From positions 85,203 through 149,202 of the forward strand of contig NZ_PXZO01000019.1 of NCBI RefSeq assembly GCF_003013475.1: 64,000 nucleotides of DNA. Direction: 5' to 3'. The stretch is from Brevibacillus porteri. Lineage in GTDB: Bacteria > Bacillota > Bacilli > Brevibacillales > Brevibacillaceae. Every line of letters begins with the position of its first letter. Positions within the stretch are counted from its first letter, which is position 1. The notes under the pieces were generated by a model, which was given only the letters and a program-made list of their open reading frames with translations, did not search any database and was not told the DNA's origin. The position numbers and the translations under genes are program-made. Below, in pieces: positions 26,634-35,690 of the stretch.

Positions 26634-26801
26634 ATGTTGTTGTTATCACTATTGTTACTCGGTCTGATTCCTGTACTTGTCGCAGCGGTAGTTTCCTCTG
26701 CTAAAGGAGAAAATAAAGTAAGAAAGATAATTTTGGGATTTGTCTTTGGATATTTAACGTTTTATATTTGTTCCGTTATCTATATCAAATGGTTATATTA
26801 A
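26634..26801 (+). CDS. Small two-segment membrane protein (55 aa)
   Basis: A 55-codon frame starts at ATG 26634 behind AGGAGGGAGC, a consensus-strength binding site, and ends at TAA 26801. Residues 2-20 (LLLSLLLLGLIPVLVAAVV) and 33-50 (ILGFVFGYLTFYICSVIY) are hydrophobic, joined by a short charged loop (KGENKVRK), predicting a hairpin with both ends on the same side of the membrane. No family recognised. A terminator follows at 26845. Its strong binding site, promoter and terminator support a real gene. Confidence 0.75.
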   Translation: MLLLSLLLLGLIPVLVAAVVSSAKGENKVRKIILGFVFGYLTFYICSVIYIKWLY

Positions 26802-26844
26802 TTTGCAAAATTCTTGTATATTTTCCACCCCAGATAATTAAGAA

Positions 26845-26880
26845 GGAGCAAAGCTTTGAGCTTTGCTCCTTTTCTCTTTT
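26845..26880 (+). terminator. Intrinsic terminator (copy 2 of the repeated hairpin)
   Basis: GGAGCAAAGC and GCTTTGCTCC form a stem with loop TTTGA, followed by TTTTCTCTTTT. The arms are identical to those of the terminator at 25006-25040. It also lies just past the fadE stop on the other strand. Confidence 0.9.
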
Positions 26881-26891
26881 ACTATTTAGAA

Positions 26892-28670
26892 CTACACCAC
26901 ATATGCTCCCGCTTCGATCACACGATCCGCAATCGAACGTTTGAGTGCCACCGTATTGATCGGCGTGCGGCGGGTCAGCTTTTTCAGGATCGAGAGGCGC
27001 AGACGAAGCTCGTCGCCCTCTTCCATTGCCGCCAATGCTTCCTTCGCCCAGCCTTCGATACGATCGAATGCCTCATGCACATAGACAGCGGTCATTTCCA
27101 GCTTTTGCTGCTCGGCTTCGATGCCATTTGCCGCCATTGCTTTCTCTGTACGCTTCACGATGCTGTCCATTGCATATAGCTCGATCAGCATGTCAGCCGC
27201 GAATGCCAATAGTTCCTGTTCTTTGGACATCGCTTGTTGGTATTTCATCAACGCAGAACCAGCCACCATCAAAATAATTTTGCGTGTGATGTTGATCAGA
27301 TGCTTCTCCATAGCTAAAGGTGCATCTTCAATCTCTTCTGGATAATAGCTCATCAGATCTGCTTGCAGGCTGCTTGCTGCTTGCATGAGCGGCAGTTCGC
27401 CTTTCATCGCCTTTTTCACGAGTGTATCCGGAATGAGCATGCGGTTGATTTCGTTCGTTCCTTCGAAAATGCGGTTAATCCGCGAGTCACGGTACATATT
27501 CTCGATTTCATACTCGGACATAAAGCCGTATCCACCGTGGATTTGCACGCCTTCGTCCACGCAGTAATCCAAAACCTCAGTGGCAAATACTTTATTGATC
27601 GAGCATTCGATCGCATAATCCGCAATCGCCTTCGCAACCTCTGCGCCATCATCCGCTTTTTCACCCAATCGAGTCAGTGCTGTATCGAACAGACCCACTG
27701 TCCGATAGACGGAGCTTTCAGCTGCATACGTTTTCACTGCCATATTCGCCAGCTTGTTTTTGATTAAAGTAAAGTTGGCAATTGGCGTTTTGAACTGCTT
27801 GCGTTCTTTTGCGTAGTTCGACGCGAGTTCCACCGCTTTTTTCGCGGAGCCGACTGCGCCCACCGCGAGCTTGTAACGACCAACGTTCAAGATGTTGAAC
27901 GCGATCACGTGACCTCTTCCAGGCTCACCTAGCAGATTGTCTATCGGCACAGGTACATCTTGCAAAATGACCGTGCGTGTTGAGGAGCATTTGATCCCCA
28001 TCTTCTTCTCTTCCGGTCCAAACGAAACACCTGGGAATGTCCGCTCGACGATAAAGGCAGTAAATTTTTCGCCATCGATTTTCGCGTATACGATAAATAC
28101 ATCAGCAAAGCCAGCGTTTGTGATCCATTGCTTCTCTCCATTGAGAATATAGTGCGTGCCATCTGCGGAGAGAGTCGCTGTCGTTTTCGCACCCAGCGCA
28201 TCTGAGCCAGAGCCTGGCTCTGTCAGGCAGTAGGCAGCGATTCGTTTTCCAGATGCCAGATCAGGCAGGTAGCGCTGTTTTTGCTCTTCGTTTCCAAAGT
28301 ACACGATCGGCAGTGACCCGATACCGACGTGGGCGCCGTAGCTGAGCGCAAAGCCGCGAGCCAGCGAGAACTTCTCTGTGACGAGTGCAGTGCTGACTTT
28401 ATCCAGCCCCAGTCCCTCGTATTTCTCTGGAACGTCTCCAGCCAATAGACCGAGCTCCCCTGCTTCCTTCAACAGTCGAACCGAAATATCAAATTGGTGG
28501 TTTTCAAGCTCTTCCAAATGAGGACGAACTTCATTATTGACGAAATCCTCCGTCGTCTTGGCAATCATCTTTTGCTCTTCGGTGTATTCTTCTGGCACGA
28601 ATACATCATCAGCTGAACCTGCATCGATCAAAAAGCTTCCACCGCGGATCAAATCTTTTGTTTCTGCCAT
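26892..28670 (-). CDS. fadE: Acyl-CoA dehydrogenase (long-chain, FadE/YusJ-like)
   Basis: This 592-residue flavoenzyme carries out the first oxidation of fatty acid beta-oxidation. The standard dehydrogenase domain occupies roughly residues 30-410, with FAD- and substrate-site signatures YCLTEPGSGSDALGAKT and QIHGGYGFMSEYEIENMYRDSR; the catalytic base is expected within the following region (FEGTNEINRM). An additional C-terminal helical domain of about 170 residues matches the longer YusJ type. It is the last gene of fadN-fadA-fadE, 25 bases after fadA. Confidence 0.95.
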   Translation of the reverse strand: MAETKDLIRGGSFLIDAGSADDVFVPEEYTEEQKMIAKTTEDFVNNEVRPHLEELENHQFDISVRLLKEAGELGLLAGDVPEKYEGLGLDKVSTALVTEKFSLARGFALSYGAHVGIGSLPIVYFGNEEQKQRYLPDLASGKRIAAYCLTEPGSGSDALGAKTTATLSADGTHYILNGEKQWITNAGFADVFIVYAKIDGEKFTAFIVERTFPGVSFGPEEKKMGIKCSSTRTVILQDVPVPIDNLLGEPGRGHVIAFNILNVGRYKLAVGAVGSAKKAVELASNYAKERKQFKTPIANFTLIKNKLANMAVKTYAAESSVYRTVGLFDTALTRLGEKADDGAEVAKAIADYAIECSINKVFATEVLDYCVDEGVQIHGGYGFMSEYEIENMYRDSRINRIFEGTNEINRMLIPDTLVKKAMKGELPLMQAASSLQADLMSYYPEEIEDAPLAMEKHLINITRKIILMVAGSALMKYQQAMSKEQELLAFAADMLIELYAMDSIVKRTEKAMAANGIEAEQQKLEMTAVYVHEAFDRIEGWAKEALAAMEEGDELRLRLSILKKLTRRTPINTVALKRSIADRVIEAGAYVV

Positions 28671-28695
28671 TACTATCCCACTCCTTATTTTAAAT

Positions 28696-29874
28696 TTAGA
28701 TCATCTCAAAAACGCCAGCTGCTCCCATTCCACCACCGATACACATCGTAACGACTCCGTATTTGCCACCTCTGCGCTTCATTTCGTTCAAAAGCTGGAC
28801 GGTCAGCTTGGCACCACTGCAACCGAGTGGATGCCCTAATGCGATTGCCCCACCATTTACATTGACCTTTTCAGGATTGAGTCCCAGCTCGCGAATGACG
28901 GCAATCGATTGAGAAGCGAACGCTTCGTTTAACTCAAACAGATCGACATCCTCCAAGCTGATTCCCGCTAGCTTCAATGCTTTTGGAATCGCGACAACCG
29001 GGCCAATCCCCATGACATCAGGGTCTACGCCGCCAACCGTAAAAGAACGGAACTTTGCCATCGGCTCGACACCCAGCTCGGCTGCTTTTTCGGCAGACAT
29101 CACGAGAACTGCCGCTGCGCCGTCGCTCGTTTGCGAGGAATTTCCTGCCGTTACGCTGCCTTGCACATGAAAGACCGGCCTGAGCTTAGCGAGTGCCTCC
29201 ATCGTCGTGTCCGAGCGCGCTCCTTCATCCTTGTCAAAAACACGTTCCTGGACGTGAACCTTGCCAGCTTCATCTACAAAATGCTGCTTGATTGTCAATG
29301 GTACGATTTCATCCTGGAATTTTCCTGAAGTTATCGCAGCTGTCGCACGCTGATGACTTTGCAGAGCAAAAGCATCCTGATCCTCACGAGAAATGTTGTA
29401 CCTCTTCGCTACTTCTTCAGCCGTATGGCCCATGCTCATGTACGCTTCCGGCTTCGTTTCTACCAGAGTCGGATTAAGTGCGATTTTGTGACCGAGCATC
29501 GGCACCAGACTCATGCTCTCCACCCCGCCAGCGACAACCACATCGGAGCTGCCGACCATGATCTGCTGCGCAGCGTAAGCAATCGTCTGCAAACCGGAGG
29601 AGCAAAAGCGATTGATCGTGATTCCCGATACATTTGTCGGCAATCCGGCACGCAGTCCGATCAAGCGAGCCATATTCATGCCTTGCTCAGCTTCCGGTAC
29701 AGCCGTCCCTATGATGATATCCTCGATATCAGCCGGATCGAGCTGTGGCACGCGGCGCAACAGGTCGCTTACAACTGCGGCTCCCATATCGACTGGGTGA
29801 AAATCTTTGAGACTTCCTTTTTTCGATTTACCGATAGCGGTGCGGGCGCCCGCGACAATAACTGCTTCTCTCAT
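28696..29874 (-). CDS. fadA: Acetyl-CoA C-acyltransferase (3-ketoacyl-CoA thiolase)
   Basis: This 392-residue thiolase cleaves 3-ketoacyl-CoA to acetyl-CoA and a shortened acyl-CoA. The acylated Cys lies in [18 protein letters not shown] near residue 92. The active-site His is in [17 protein letters not shown] and the second Cys in [13 protein letters not shown]. Length matches the family. It lies 18 bases after fadN and 25 before fadE in one operon, equivalent to Bacillus yusK. Confidence 0.97.
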   Translation of the reverse strand: MREAVIVAGARTAIGKSKKGSLKDFHPVDMGAAVVSDLLRRVPQLDPADIEDIIIGTAVPEAEQGMNMARLIGLRAGLPTNVSGITINRFCSSGLQTIAYAAQQIMVGSSDVVVAGGVESMSLVPMLGHKIALNPTLVETKPEAYMSMGHTAEEVAKRYNISREDQDAFALQSHQRATAAITSGKFQDEIVPLTIKQHFVDEAGKVHVQERVFDKDEGARSDTTMEALAKLRPVFHVQGSVTAGNSSQTSDGAAAVLVMSAEKAAELGVEPMAKFRSFTVGGVDPDVMGIGPVVAIPKALKLAGISLEDVDLFELNEAFASQSIAVIRELGLNPEKVNVNGGAIALGHPLGCSGAKLTVQLLNEMKRRGGKYGVVTMCIGGGMGAAGVFEMI

Positions 29875-29892
29875 CGTTATCCCTCCCTCTCC

Positions 29893-32301
29893 CTAGTTAC
29901 GCAAAGGCTTATTTTTGGTCAGCATGTGCTGCATCCGTTGCTGGCTTTTCGGTGTCTTGATCAGTTCGAGGAACGCTTGCTTTTCCAGCTCCAGAATGTA
30001 GCTCTCTGTCACTTCTGTACCCGCTGGCACGTTACCACCGGACATGACATAAGCAACTTTGCTTGCGATCAACTCATCATGCTCGGAAATATATCCACTC
30101 TTCTTCATGGCATAAATATTTTGGCGCAGGTTCGCATAACCCGTTTCTCCGATGACGCGAATTTTGCGTGGCGCGGGTGGCGTGTATCCCTCTTTATCCA
30201 TCGTGAGCACCAGCTGCTTCGCATCGTATAACAGATGATCAGCATTCACGCTGATGCGATCAGTCGGTCGCAGGTACCCTAGGTTGATAGCTTCCTGACC
30301 ACTCGTAGATACCTTTGCCATGGCAATGGCTTCAAACGCCTTCGCCACGAACGGGAACGAATCAACTGGCACGCTGCCTCCCTCTGGAACGTTTTCCATT
30401 GCACGGAACAGCATCTCCTTCGTTCCCCCGCCACCAGGCAAAAGTCCTACTCCCACCTCTACCAGTCCAAGGTACGTCTCTGCCGATACCTGTACACGAT
30501 CCGCGAGATAGGCCACCTCGACACCGCCGCCCAACGTCATGCCGAACGGTGCTGCGACGACTGGACGATGCATGTAGCGCAGTGCCCGTGCTGTTTTGTG
30601 GAAGTTCGTGACGAGCATATCGAGCTCCAGCCAGTTCTCATCCTGTGCTTCCATCAACGCCATTGCGAGATTCATCCCGACGCAGAAGTTCTTGCCTTGA
30701 TTACCGATGACCAGACCAGCGAAGTTCTTCTGCACTTCCTCTGCGGCCTGACTTGCCATGTGCAAGACATCCATACCGAGCGCATTATGCGGAGAGGTGA
30801 ATTCCAGACATGCGACTCCATCGCCCAAATCGATCAAGGCGGCACCCGCATTTTTCTTGATCAGCTTGCCTTGCTCCTTAAGTGCTGCCAAGTTGATGTT
30901 TTCTTTGCTCTCTTCGACGTCCTTGTAGGTGCCTCCGATGGAAAACACGCTGCGCTTCCCTTGCTCTTGTTGATAAAAGGAGGTTTTCCCACTCGCGAGC
31001 AGCTCCTCAACGAGTGCCGGAATCTTCTCGTTTTCCTCACGCATTCTTGCCACTGACTTTTCGAGACCAATGGCATCCCATGTTTCGAATGGTCCCATCT
31101 CCCAGCCGAAGCCCCACTTCATGGCCTGATCAACAGAGACGATATCATCCGCGATCTCATGAGCCTTTTCCGCAGAGTACAACAATACCTTTTTGAAGAC
31201 ACTCCAGACAAACTCACTGCCCTTGTCCTTGCCGTAAGCGAGCGCTCTCAACTTCTCAGGCAATGTCTTGGCTGTTTTGGCTGTTTCGAGGGAAGGGAAC
31301 TTCGGCCTCACACTTGGACGGTATTCCAGCGTGTCAACTGACAGTGCCAGGATCTCTTTCCCTTTCTCCGTCTTCACCTGCTTGAAAAAGCCTTGACCAG
31401 CTTTTTGCCCAATCCATCTTTTCTCTACCATTTGCAGAACGAACTCCGGCACTTCAAAAACCGAGCGCTCCTGTTCATCCGTGCTTTTGTTCCTGACGTT
31501 ACCCGCCACATGTACGTACGTATCCAGTCCGACGACATCGAGTGTACGGAACGTAGCGCTCTTCGGACGGCCGATGACCGGTCCTGTCAACGCATCTACC
31601 TCATCTACCCCAAGCCCCAGTCGCACCATTTCGTGGATCGAAACCTGCAATCCATATGTACCGATGCGATTCGCAATGAAGTTAGGCGTATCCTTGCAAA
31701 CGACCATTCCTTTTCCGAGCACATGCTCACCAAAATGCTTCATGAAAGAGATGACTTGCGGGTCTGTATCAAGACCTGGGATCAGCTCCAACAGTTTCAA
31801 GTAGCGCGGTGGGTTAAAAAAGTGCGTGCCGAGGAAATGCTTGCGGAAGTCATCAGAGCGTCCCTCTGCCATTTCGTTGATAGAAACACCGGACGTATTG
31901 GAAGACACGATTGTCCCTGGCTTGCGATGCGCTTCTACCATAGCGAAGACGCTTTTCTTCACTTCGATATTCTCGACGACTACCTCAATAATCCAATCGA
32001 CCTCGCTCAAGCAAGAAAGATGGTCTTCGAAGTTACCAACTGTAATCAGGTCGATGTTCTTTTTATCGTAGAGCGGTGCCGGCTTCTCCTTCAAAAGTCG
32101 GTCACGGCCCGCTTGTGCGATCCGGTTTTTCACCACGCTATCAGACAAAGTAAGTCCTTTTGTACTCTCATCTGCTGTCAATTCACGCGGCACGATGTCC
32201 AGTAAATAAGTGGGAATACCGACGTTGGCTAAATGTGCTGCGATCCCAGCGCCCATGACGCCTGAACCGAGAACTGCCGCCTTGCGAATTTTGCGTTCCA
32301 T
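29893..32301 (-). CDS. fadN: 3-hydroxyacyl-CoA dehydrogenase / enoyl-CoA hydratase, FadN (YusL)-like
   Basis: This 802-residue bifunctional protein starts with an NAD-binding domain (AVLGSGVMGAGIAAHLANVG at 9-28), followed by the 3-hydroxyacyl-CoA dehydrogenase C-terminal domains, then a crotonase-type hydratase domain (NFCVGMNLAMALMEA and ALGMDVLH) in the second half. ATG 32301 lies eight bases after AAGGAGG; an in-frame TTG two codons earlier is less likely. It heads the fadNAE operon and has a FadR-type operator upstream, so induction by long-chain acyl-CoA is expected. Confidence 0.96.
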   Translation of the reverse strand: MERKIRKAAVLGSGVMGAGIAAHLANVGIPTYLLDIVPRELTADESTKGLTLSDSVVKNRIAQAGRDRLLKEKPAPLYDKKNIDLITVGNFEDHLSCLSEVDWIIEVVVENIEVKKSVFAMVEAHRKPGTIVSSNTSGVSINEMAEGRSDDFRKHFLGTHFFNPPRYLKLLELIPGLDTDPQVISFMKHFGEHVLGKGMVVCKDTPNFIANRIGTYGLQVSIHEMVRLGLGVDEVDALTGPVIGRPKSATFRTLDVVGLDTYVHVAGNVRNKSTDEQERSVFEVPEFVLQMVEKRWIGQKAGQGFFKQVKTEKGKEILALSVDTLEYRPSVRPKFPSLETAKTAKTLPEKLRALAYGKDKGSEFVWSVFKKVLLYSAEKAHEIADDIVSVDQAMKWGFGWEMGPFETWDAIGLEKSVARMREENEKIPALVEELLASGKTSFYQQEQGKRSVFSIGGTYKDVEESKENINLAALKEQGKLIKKNAGAALIDLGDGVACLEFTSPHNALGMDVLHMASQAAEEVQKNFAGLVIGNQGKNFCVGMNLAMALMEAQDENWLELDMLVTNFHKTARALRYMHRPVVAAPFGMTLGGGVEVAYLADRVQVSAETYLGLVEVGVGLLPGGGGTKEMLFRAMENVPEGGSVPVDSFPFVAKAFEAIAMAKVSTSGQEAINLGYLRPTDRISVNADHLLYDAKQLVLTMDKEGYTPPAPRKIRVIGETGYANLRQNIYAMKKSGYISEHDELIASKVAYVMSGGNVPAGTEVTESYILELEKQAFLELIKTPKSQQRMQHMLTKNKPLRN

Positions 32302-32369
32302 CTCCAAATCCTCCTTTTTAAAAACCTAGTCATGGCTTATTCATGGTCAAAAGAATGGCCTCGCAACAG

Positions 32370-32386
32370 TGAATACCTAATATTCA
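32370..32386. promoter_or_regulatory. Inverted repeat upstream of fadN (FadR-like)
   Basis: TGAATA-CCTAA-TATTCA is a perfect 6-bp inverted repeat, 69 bases upstream of the fadN start codon. It shares the TGAAT/ATTCA halves of the FadR operator but has a different centre. Confidence 0.45.
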
Positions 32387-32459
32387 GACTAGAGAAGCAT
32401 TTTTAAAACTTCTACTTTGTCTATAGATATTCCTGTGTACATCAGCACATGTCTCTCAT

Positions 32460-32477
32460 TGAATGAATGCTCATTCA
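32460..32477. promoter_or_regulatory. FadR operator upstream of fadN
   Basis: TGAATGAATGCTCATTCA matches the Bacillus FadR consensus TGAATGANTANTCATTCA with one mismatch (G for A at position 10). FadR (TetR family) represses beta-oxidation genes until long-chain acyl-CoA binds it. Confidence 0.8.
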
Positions 32478-32547
32478 GTATGTGGGTTAAAAAATGACAT
32501 CCCACGTTTTGGCTGTCTTACATGCCCGGAGATGTTACGCTCCCACC

Positions 32548-32567
32548 AACTGAATCACCGTTCAGTT
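32548..32567. promoter_or_regulatory. Inverted repeat near the FadR operator
   Basis: AACTGAA-TCACCG-TTCAGTT is a perfect 7-bp inverted repeat with halves similar to those of the FadR site. The 370-base stretch 32302-32671 holds three such repeats and the SLH-gene terminator but no convincing gene. Confidence 0.4.
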
Positions 32568-32624
32568 TTTATTGTAATCGAAAATTCTGTCAGTTGCAAT
32601 CGTCTCTTGTCGCTTCTTTGTAAG

Positions 32625-32661
32625 AAAAAAAGAAACGGGGCACCCTGTTGTCCAGTGCCCC
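32625..32661 (-). terminator. Intrinsic terminator of the SLH-domain gene
   Basis: GGGGCAC pairs with GTGCCCC. On the minus strand it is followed by GTTTCTTTTTTT, and on the plus strand by TTTTT, so it may work in both directions. Confidence 0.85.
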
Positions 32662-32671
32662 TTTTTCTGTG

Positions 32672-33793
32672 CTATTTTTGCGAGTAAATCAGCGTGGTGA
32701 TCTTGCGTCCGTAAGCGTTGGACGCGTCTCCTTCCAATCGGTATTCAATCTGGAAGTCTCCGCTTTTTGGGTCTAGATAATGAGCAATCACCCAGAGGGT
32801 TTTCGAATTGTTTTCGTCTACCTTGACCGATACTTTTACTGGTCCGTTATATGTGGGCACTTGCTCCAGCTTTGCCATGCTTTTGAGCGCATCGTCTGTA
32901 AAGAGCACAGACAGCTGCTTCTGATTTTTTGTTTCGTACGCCAAATTCGCTGCTCGTAAATACGCCTGCGCGATGTGCTGCTGATTCGCAGGTGAACCAC
33001 GGAACTGCGAAGCTACATCCATCCGGTAATAATCAATCAGTCGACCCATCACGACAACGTATTCTGCACGCGTCAGGATCTTGTTTGGAGAAAAGGTCTT
33101 GTCCGTGAGAAACAGATTGAATTCCCGGATCGCCAGTGGGTACGGTGAATATGTATCCCGATAGAATCGGTCGCGCTTCCATTCGTAATAGCTGTTAAAG
33201 AAAGAGACTGTATCTTGTGGTTTAATATTGGCTGTACGGAATTTTTGTGGTGCCAGCATATGAAACAGCATCAAGCTGGCCTCTTCTCTCGTCAATGGCC
33301 ACTGCATCCCGGCACTGGACATCCACCAGTTCGGATTTTCCTTCTCTTGCTTTTTCATCAGGTGTCCGGTTTCAGCCAAATATAGATAGTACAGCATCCG
33401 GTCTCCTGGATCAAACTTGCCCAAATCGTCTGTTTCGATTTTCATCATGGTCTTTAGATTGCTCAGCAGTTGATCTACTTCCCCCCGGAGTAGATAGCGA
33501 TGATCCAGGTTTGGCTTGCGTTCTGGCTTTTCTATCGGTCCATATACCGTCTCAAATACGCGATTCAGCATAGCCAAAGCTTCGCCTCGAGTAATTGGCT
33601 TGTTTGGGTAAAAAGGCTGATATCCCTTCCTCTTTACGATGCCCAGATCCGCCATTTTGTTGATGTGCTCACGCGCCCAATGTTCCTGTATGTCCGTATA
33701 CATGCCAGGTGCAGCCGCATTCGCACTCCCTGAAAAAACGCTTTGCACTACTAGCAGTGCCAAGAGAAAAACGATAGCAAAACGCTTTACCAT
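32672..33793 (-). CDS. Secreted S-layer homology (SLH) domain protein
   Basis: This 373-residue exported protein has a signal peptide (residues 1-27) followed by SLH modules: the first is YTDIQEHWAREHINKMADLGIVKRKG...FYPNKPITRGEALAMLNRVF, with two weaker copies near 120-220. SLH domains bind pyruvylated secondary cell-wall polymer and tie proteins to the wall. The C-terminal 120 residues form a separate, unassigned domain that may be NTF2-like (AYLRAANLAYETKNQKQLSVLF). It is monocistronic. Its exact role is unknown. Confidence 0.85.
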   Translation of the reverse strand: MVKRFAIVFLLALLVVQSVFSGSANAAAPGMYTDIQEHWAREHINKMADLGIVKRKGYQPFYPNKPITRGEALAMLNRVFETVYGPIEKPERKPNLDHRYLLRGEVDQLLSNLKTMMKIETDDLGKFDPGDRMLYYLYLAETGHLMKKQEKENPNWWMSSAGMQWPLTREEASLMLFHMLAPQKFRTANIKPQDTVSFFNSYYEWKRDRFYRDTYSPYPLAIREFNLFLTDKTFSPNKILTRAEYVVVMGRLIDYYRMDVASQFRGSPANQQHIAQAYLRAANLAYETKNQKQLSVLFTDDALKSMAKLEQVPTYNGPVKVSVKVDENNSKTLWVIAHYLDPKSGDFQIEYRLEGDASNAYGRKITTLIYSQK

Positions 33794-33964
33794 GACTTAC
33801 GATGACTCCTTTCTTTCCATGATCATTTCCTTACTCCCTTTTTTTGGAATTCGTCCCCAGTAGCATCCATTCCTGCCATATTGGTCTATTTTCCTGGGTC
33901 TGATCTCTCCCTTTCTTGTATCGGGATGAAAACGGAACTTCGTTATACTTTTTCAAAACAAATG

Positions 33965-33993
33965 AAAAAGAGCCGCACTTTGTAATAGCGGCC
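33965..33993 (-). terminator. Intrinsic terminator of the ABC exporter operon
   Basis: On the minus strand GGGCCGC pairs with GTGCGGCTC and runs into TTTTTC, 30 bases beyond the permease stop codon. Confidence 0.85.
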
Positions 33994-34022
33994 CAATTAT
34001 ATCCTTTTTCTCTATGCGCTGA

Positions 34023-35690
34023 CTATCCTTCAATCTGCTCTAACCAGCCTGGTCCCTTGGTAACAACCAACCGATATAAGAAAATGTTAATGAGAGTGAA
34101 CAGGACGATAATCCCAAGAGCGGTCCCTAACATAGATGTCCCCAGCGAAAAACTGGCGAGGACGACTAGTCCTCCTGCCATAAGGCCTAGTACCAGCGGG
34201 AAAAGGGGATTGAGATTTTGCTTGATGGCCTCTTGTTCGGAGCTCCAACGCAGCTTAGGCAGCTGTAAATCCACCAAGATTCCGACCATGTTGATAAAAA
34301 TCAGCCCCGGAATTCCACTCACGATGGCAAGTATGATAAAGCCAGGCGAAAGCTGTAAAAACCATACGGCCTCTGCAAGAAGCAGCAACATACTCACTGC
34401 ACTTAGCACCAATCCTGGGAACAGCTTTGCCAACAGAATGTCGCGATATGGCATAGGCAGTAGCTTGTTCGTAAAGAATCCCTGTCCTTCTCTGGATATG
34501 GCAGTTACGGAGGTGCTATTCATGGCACCCATGATAAGAAAAGCAGCAAAGGCGATGGCTATGCTCATACCCGCTACCGAGCCTTTCTGCATGACAGTTT
34601 GAATGAATGAAATCATTTCCCCGCTGTCACGACGGCTAAGTAATGGGATCAACATGAGTATCGGAATCAGAATGCTGGATAGCGTACAGTTCATCAGAAA
34701 TGCCGGTGTCCGCCATAACATTCTCCATTCCTTGAGCGCGTATGCCAGCATAGCCGGACGTTTTTGGACAAGCTTGGCAAATGCAGTATCGACAATTTCT
34801 TTTCGTTTGGCGACTGACTCACTCATTCCCATCACACCCGAGAAGTAGAGATACGCTCCGGCGTAGAGAAAGGCGGCTATACCTGTAATCGCCACGAAAA
34901 GGAAAGCAAACAGATAGCCGAGAGAACCCCAAGTACCGCTGTCTATTAAAGCAAGGGCAGCCAGATTACTTCCAGGGAACAGCTGAGTGACAAAGCCCAA
35001 CAGCCCATTTTCTTGTGTCAACAGCATTTGCTGAATTTGCTCCATACCAAATTCACTTCCGCTAGACTGACGTTGGAACAGCGCTTGAAAACCAACGACA
35101 ATTCCAATCCCGATCAGTCCTCCGATGATACGGAAGCGCTCTTTGTATTTTTTGACGTTCGTAAAACGCATGAACAGCATCACGACAAGAGCAGCCAGCA
35201 CAAGCGGCAAAACAGGAACAACCAAAAAGACAAGGATCGCTAGTAAATAATACATGATCCCTGCGCCGCTTTTCACGCCAAACGTAATGAACAGAGGCCC
35301 CAGGAAAACCACTGCTGTATAATATTCATACACGAGTGCAAGAGTAAATTTGGCTCCGAGAATATGTCCTGGAGCAAGCGGCATCGGCAACAAATGCTCA
35401 ACATCCTTGGAATAGTAGAAAACACTCAAGACATACAAAATCCCGAATAAAAAGATGACAAGAGATGTCATGGCTACGCCAAATCCGAGTATAGCCCCCT
35501 GCTGTCCGATCAGCGCCAATCCGTCATACAACTCTGAAATCACCAAGACAGCCGAACCAATCATGGGAAGAACACCTAGTGCAATGACAATGAGTAACAG
35601 AGCGGTCTTCCAGCCACTCCCTTTCTCCACTCTCCAGGCTGGCTCCGCGTTTTTCATCATCATCTTCGTCAAAATCAGCACTTTATTCAT
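34023..35690 (-). CDS. ABC transporter permease, putative exporter
   Basis: This 555-residue membrane protein has about a dozen hydrophobic segments and no ATPase domain. The long duplicated layout suggests an ABC-2-like export permease similar to Bacillus YthQ-type proteins. It overlaps the ATPase gene by eight bases, with its binding site (GGAGTTG) inside that gene, so the two subunits are translated together. The substrate is unknown. Confidence 0.83.
   Translation of the reverse strand: MNKVLILTKMMMKNAEPAWRVEKGSGWKTALLLIVIALGVLPMIGSAVLVISELYDGLALIGQQGAILGFGVAMTSLVIFLFGILYVLSVFYYSKDVEHLLPMPLAPGHILGAKFTLALVYEYYTAVVFLGPLFITFGVKSGAGIMYYLLAILVFLVVPVLPLVLAALVVMLFMRFTNVKKYKERFRIIGGLIGIGIVVGFQALFQRQSSGSEFGMEQIQQMLLTQENGLLGFVTQLFPGSNLAALALIDSGTWGSLGYLFAFLFVAITGIAAFLYAGAYLYFSGVMGMSESVAKRKEIVDTAFAKLVQKRPAMLAYALKEWRMLWRTPAFLMNCTLSSILIPILMLIPLLSRRDSGEMISFIQTVMQKGSVAGMSIAIAFAAFLIMGAMNSTSVTAISREGQGFFTNKLLPMPYRDILLAKLFPGLVLSAVSMLLLLAEAVWFLQLSPGFIILAIVSGIPGLIFINMVGILVDLQLPKLRWSSEQEAIKQNLNPLFPLVLGLMAGGLVVLASFSLGTSMLGTALGIIVLFTLINIFLYRLVVTKGPGWLEQIEG

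Noticed and set aside
29353..32205. Long open frames on the plus strand (about 290 and 270 codons) opposite fadA and fadN
   Set aside because: They lie wholly antisense to well-supported enzymes, have low-complexity His/Arg/Cys-rich translations and no binding sites; they are by-products of GC-rich codon use.
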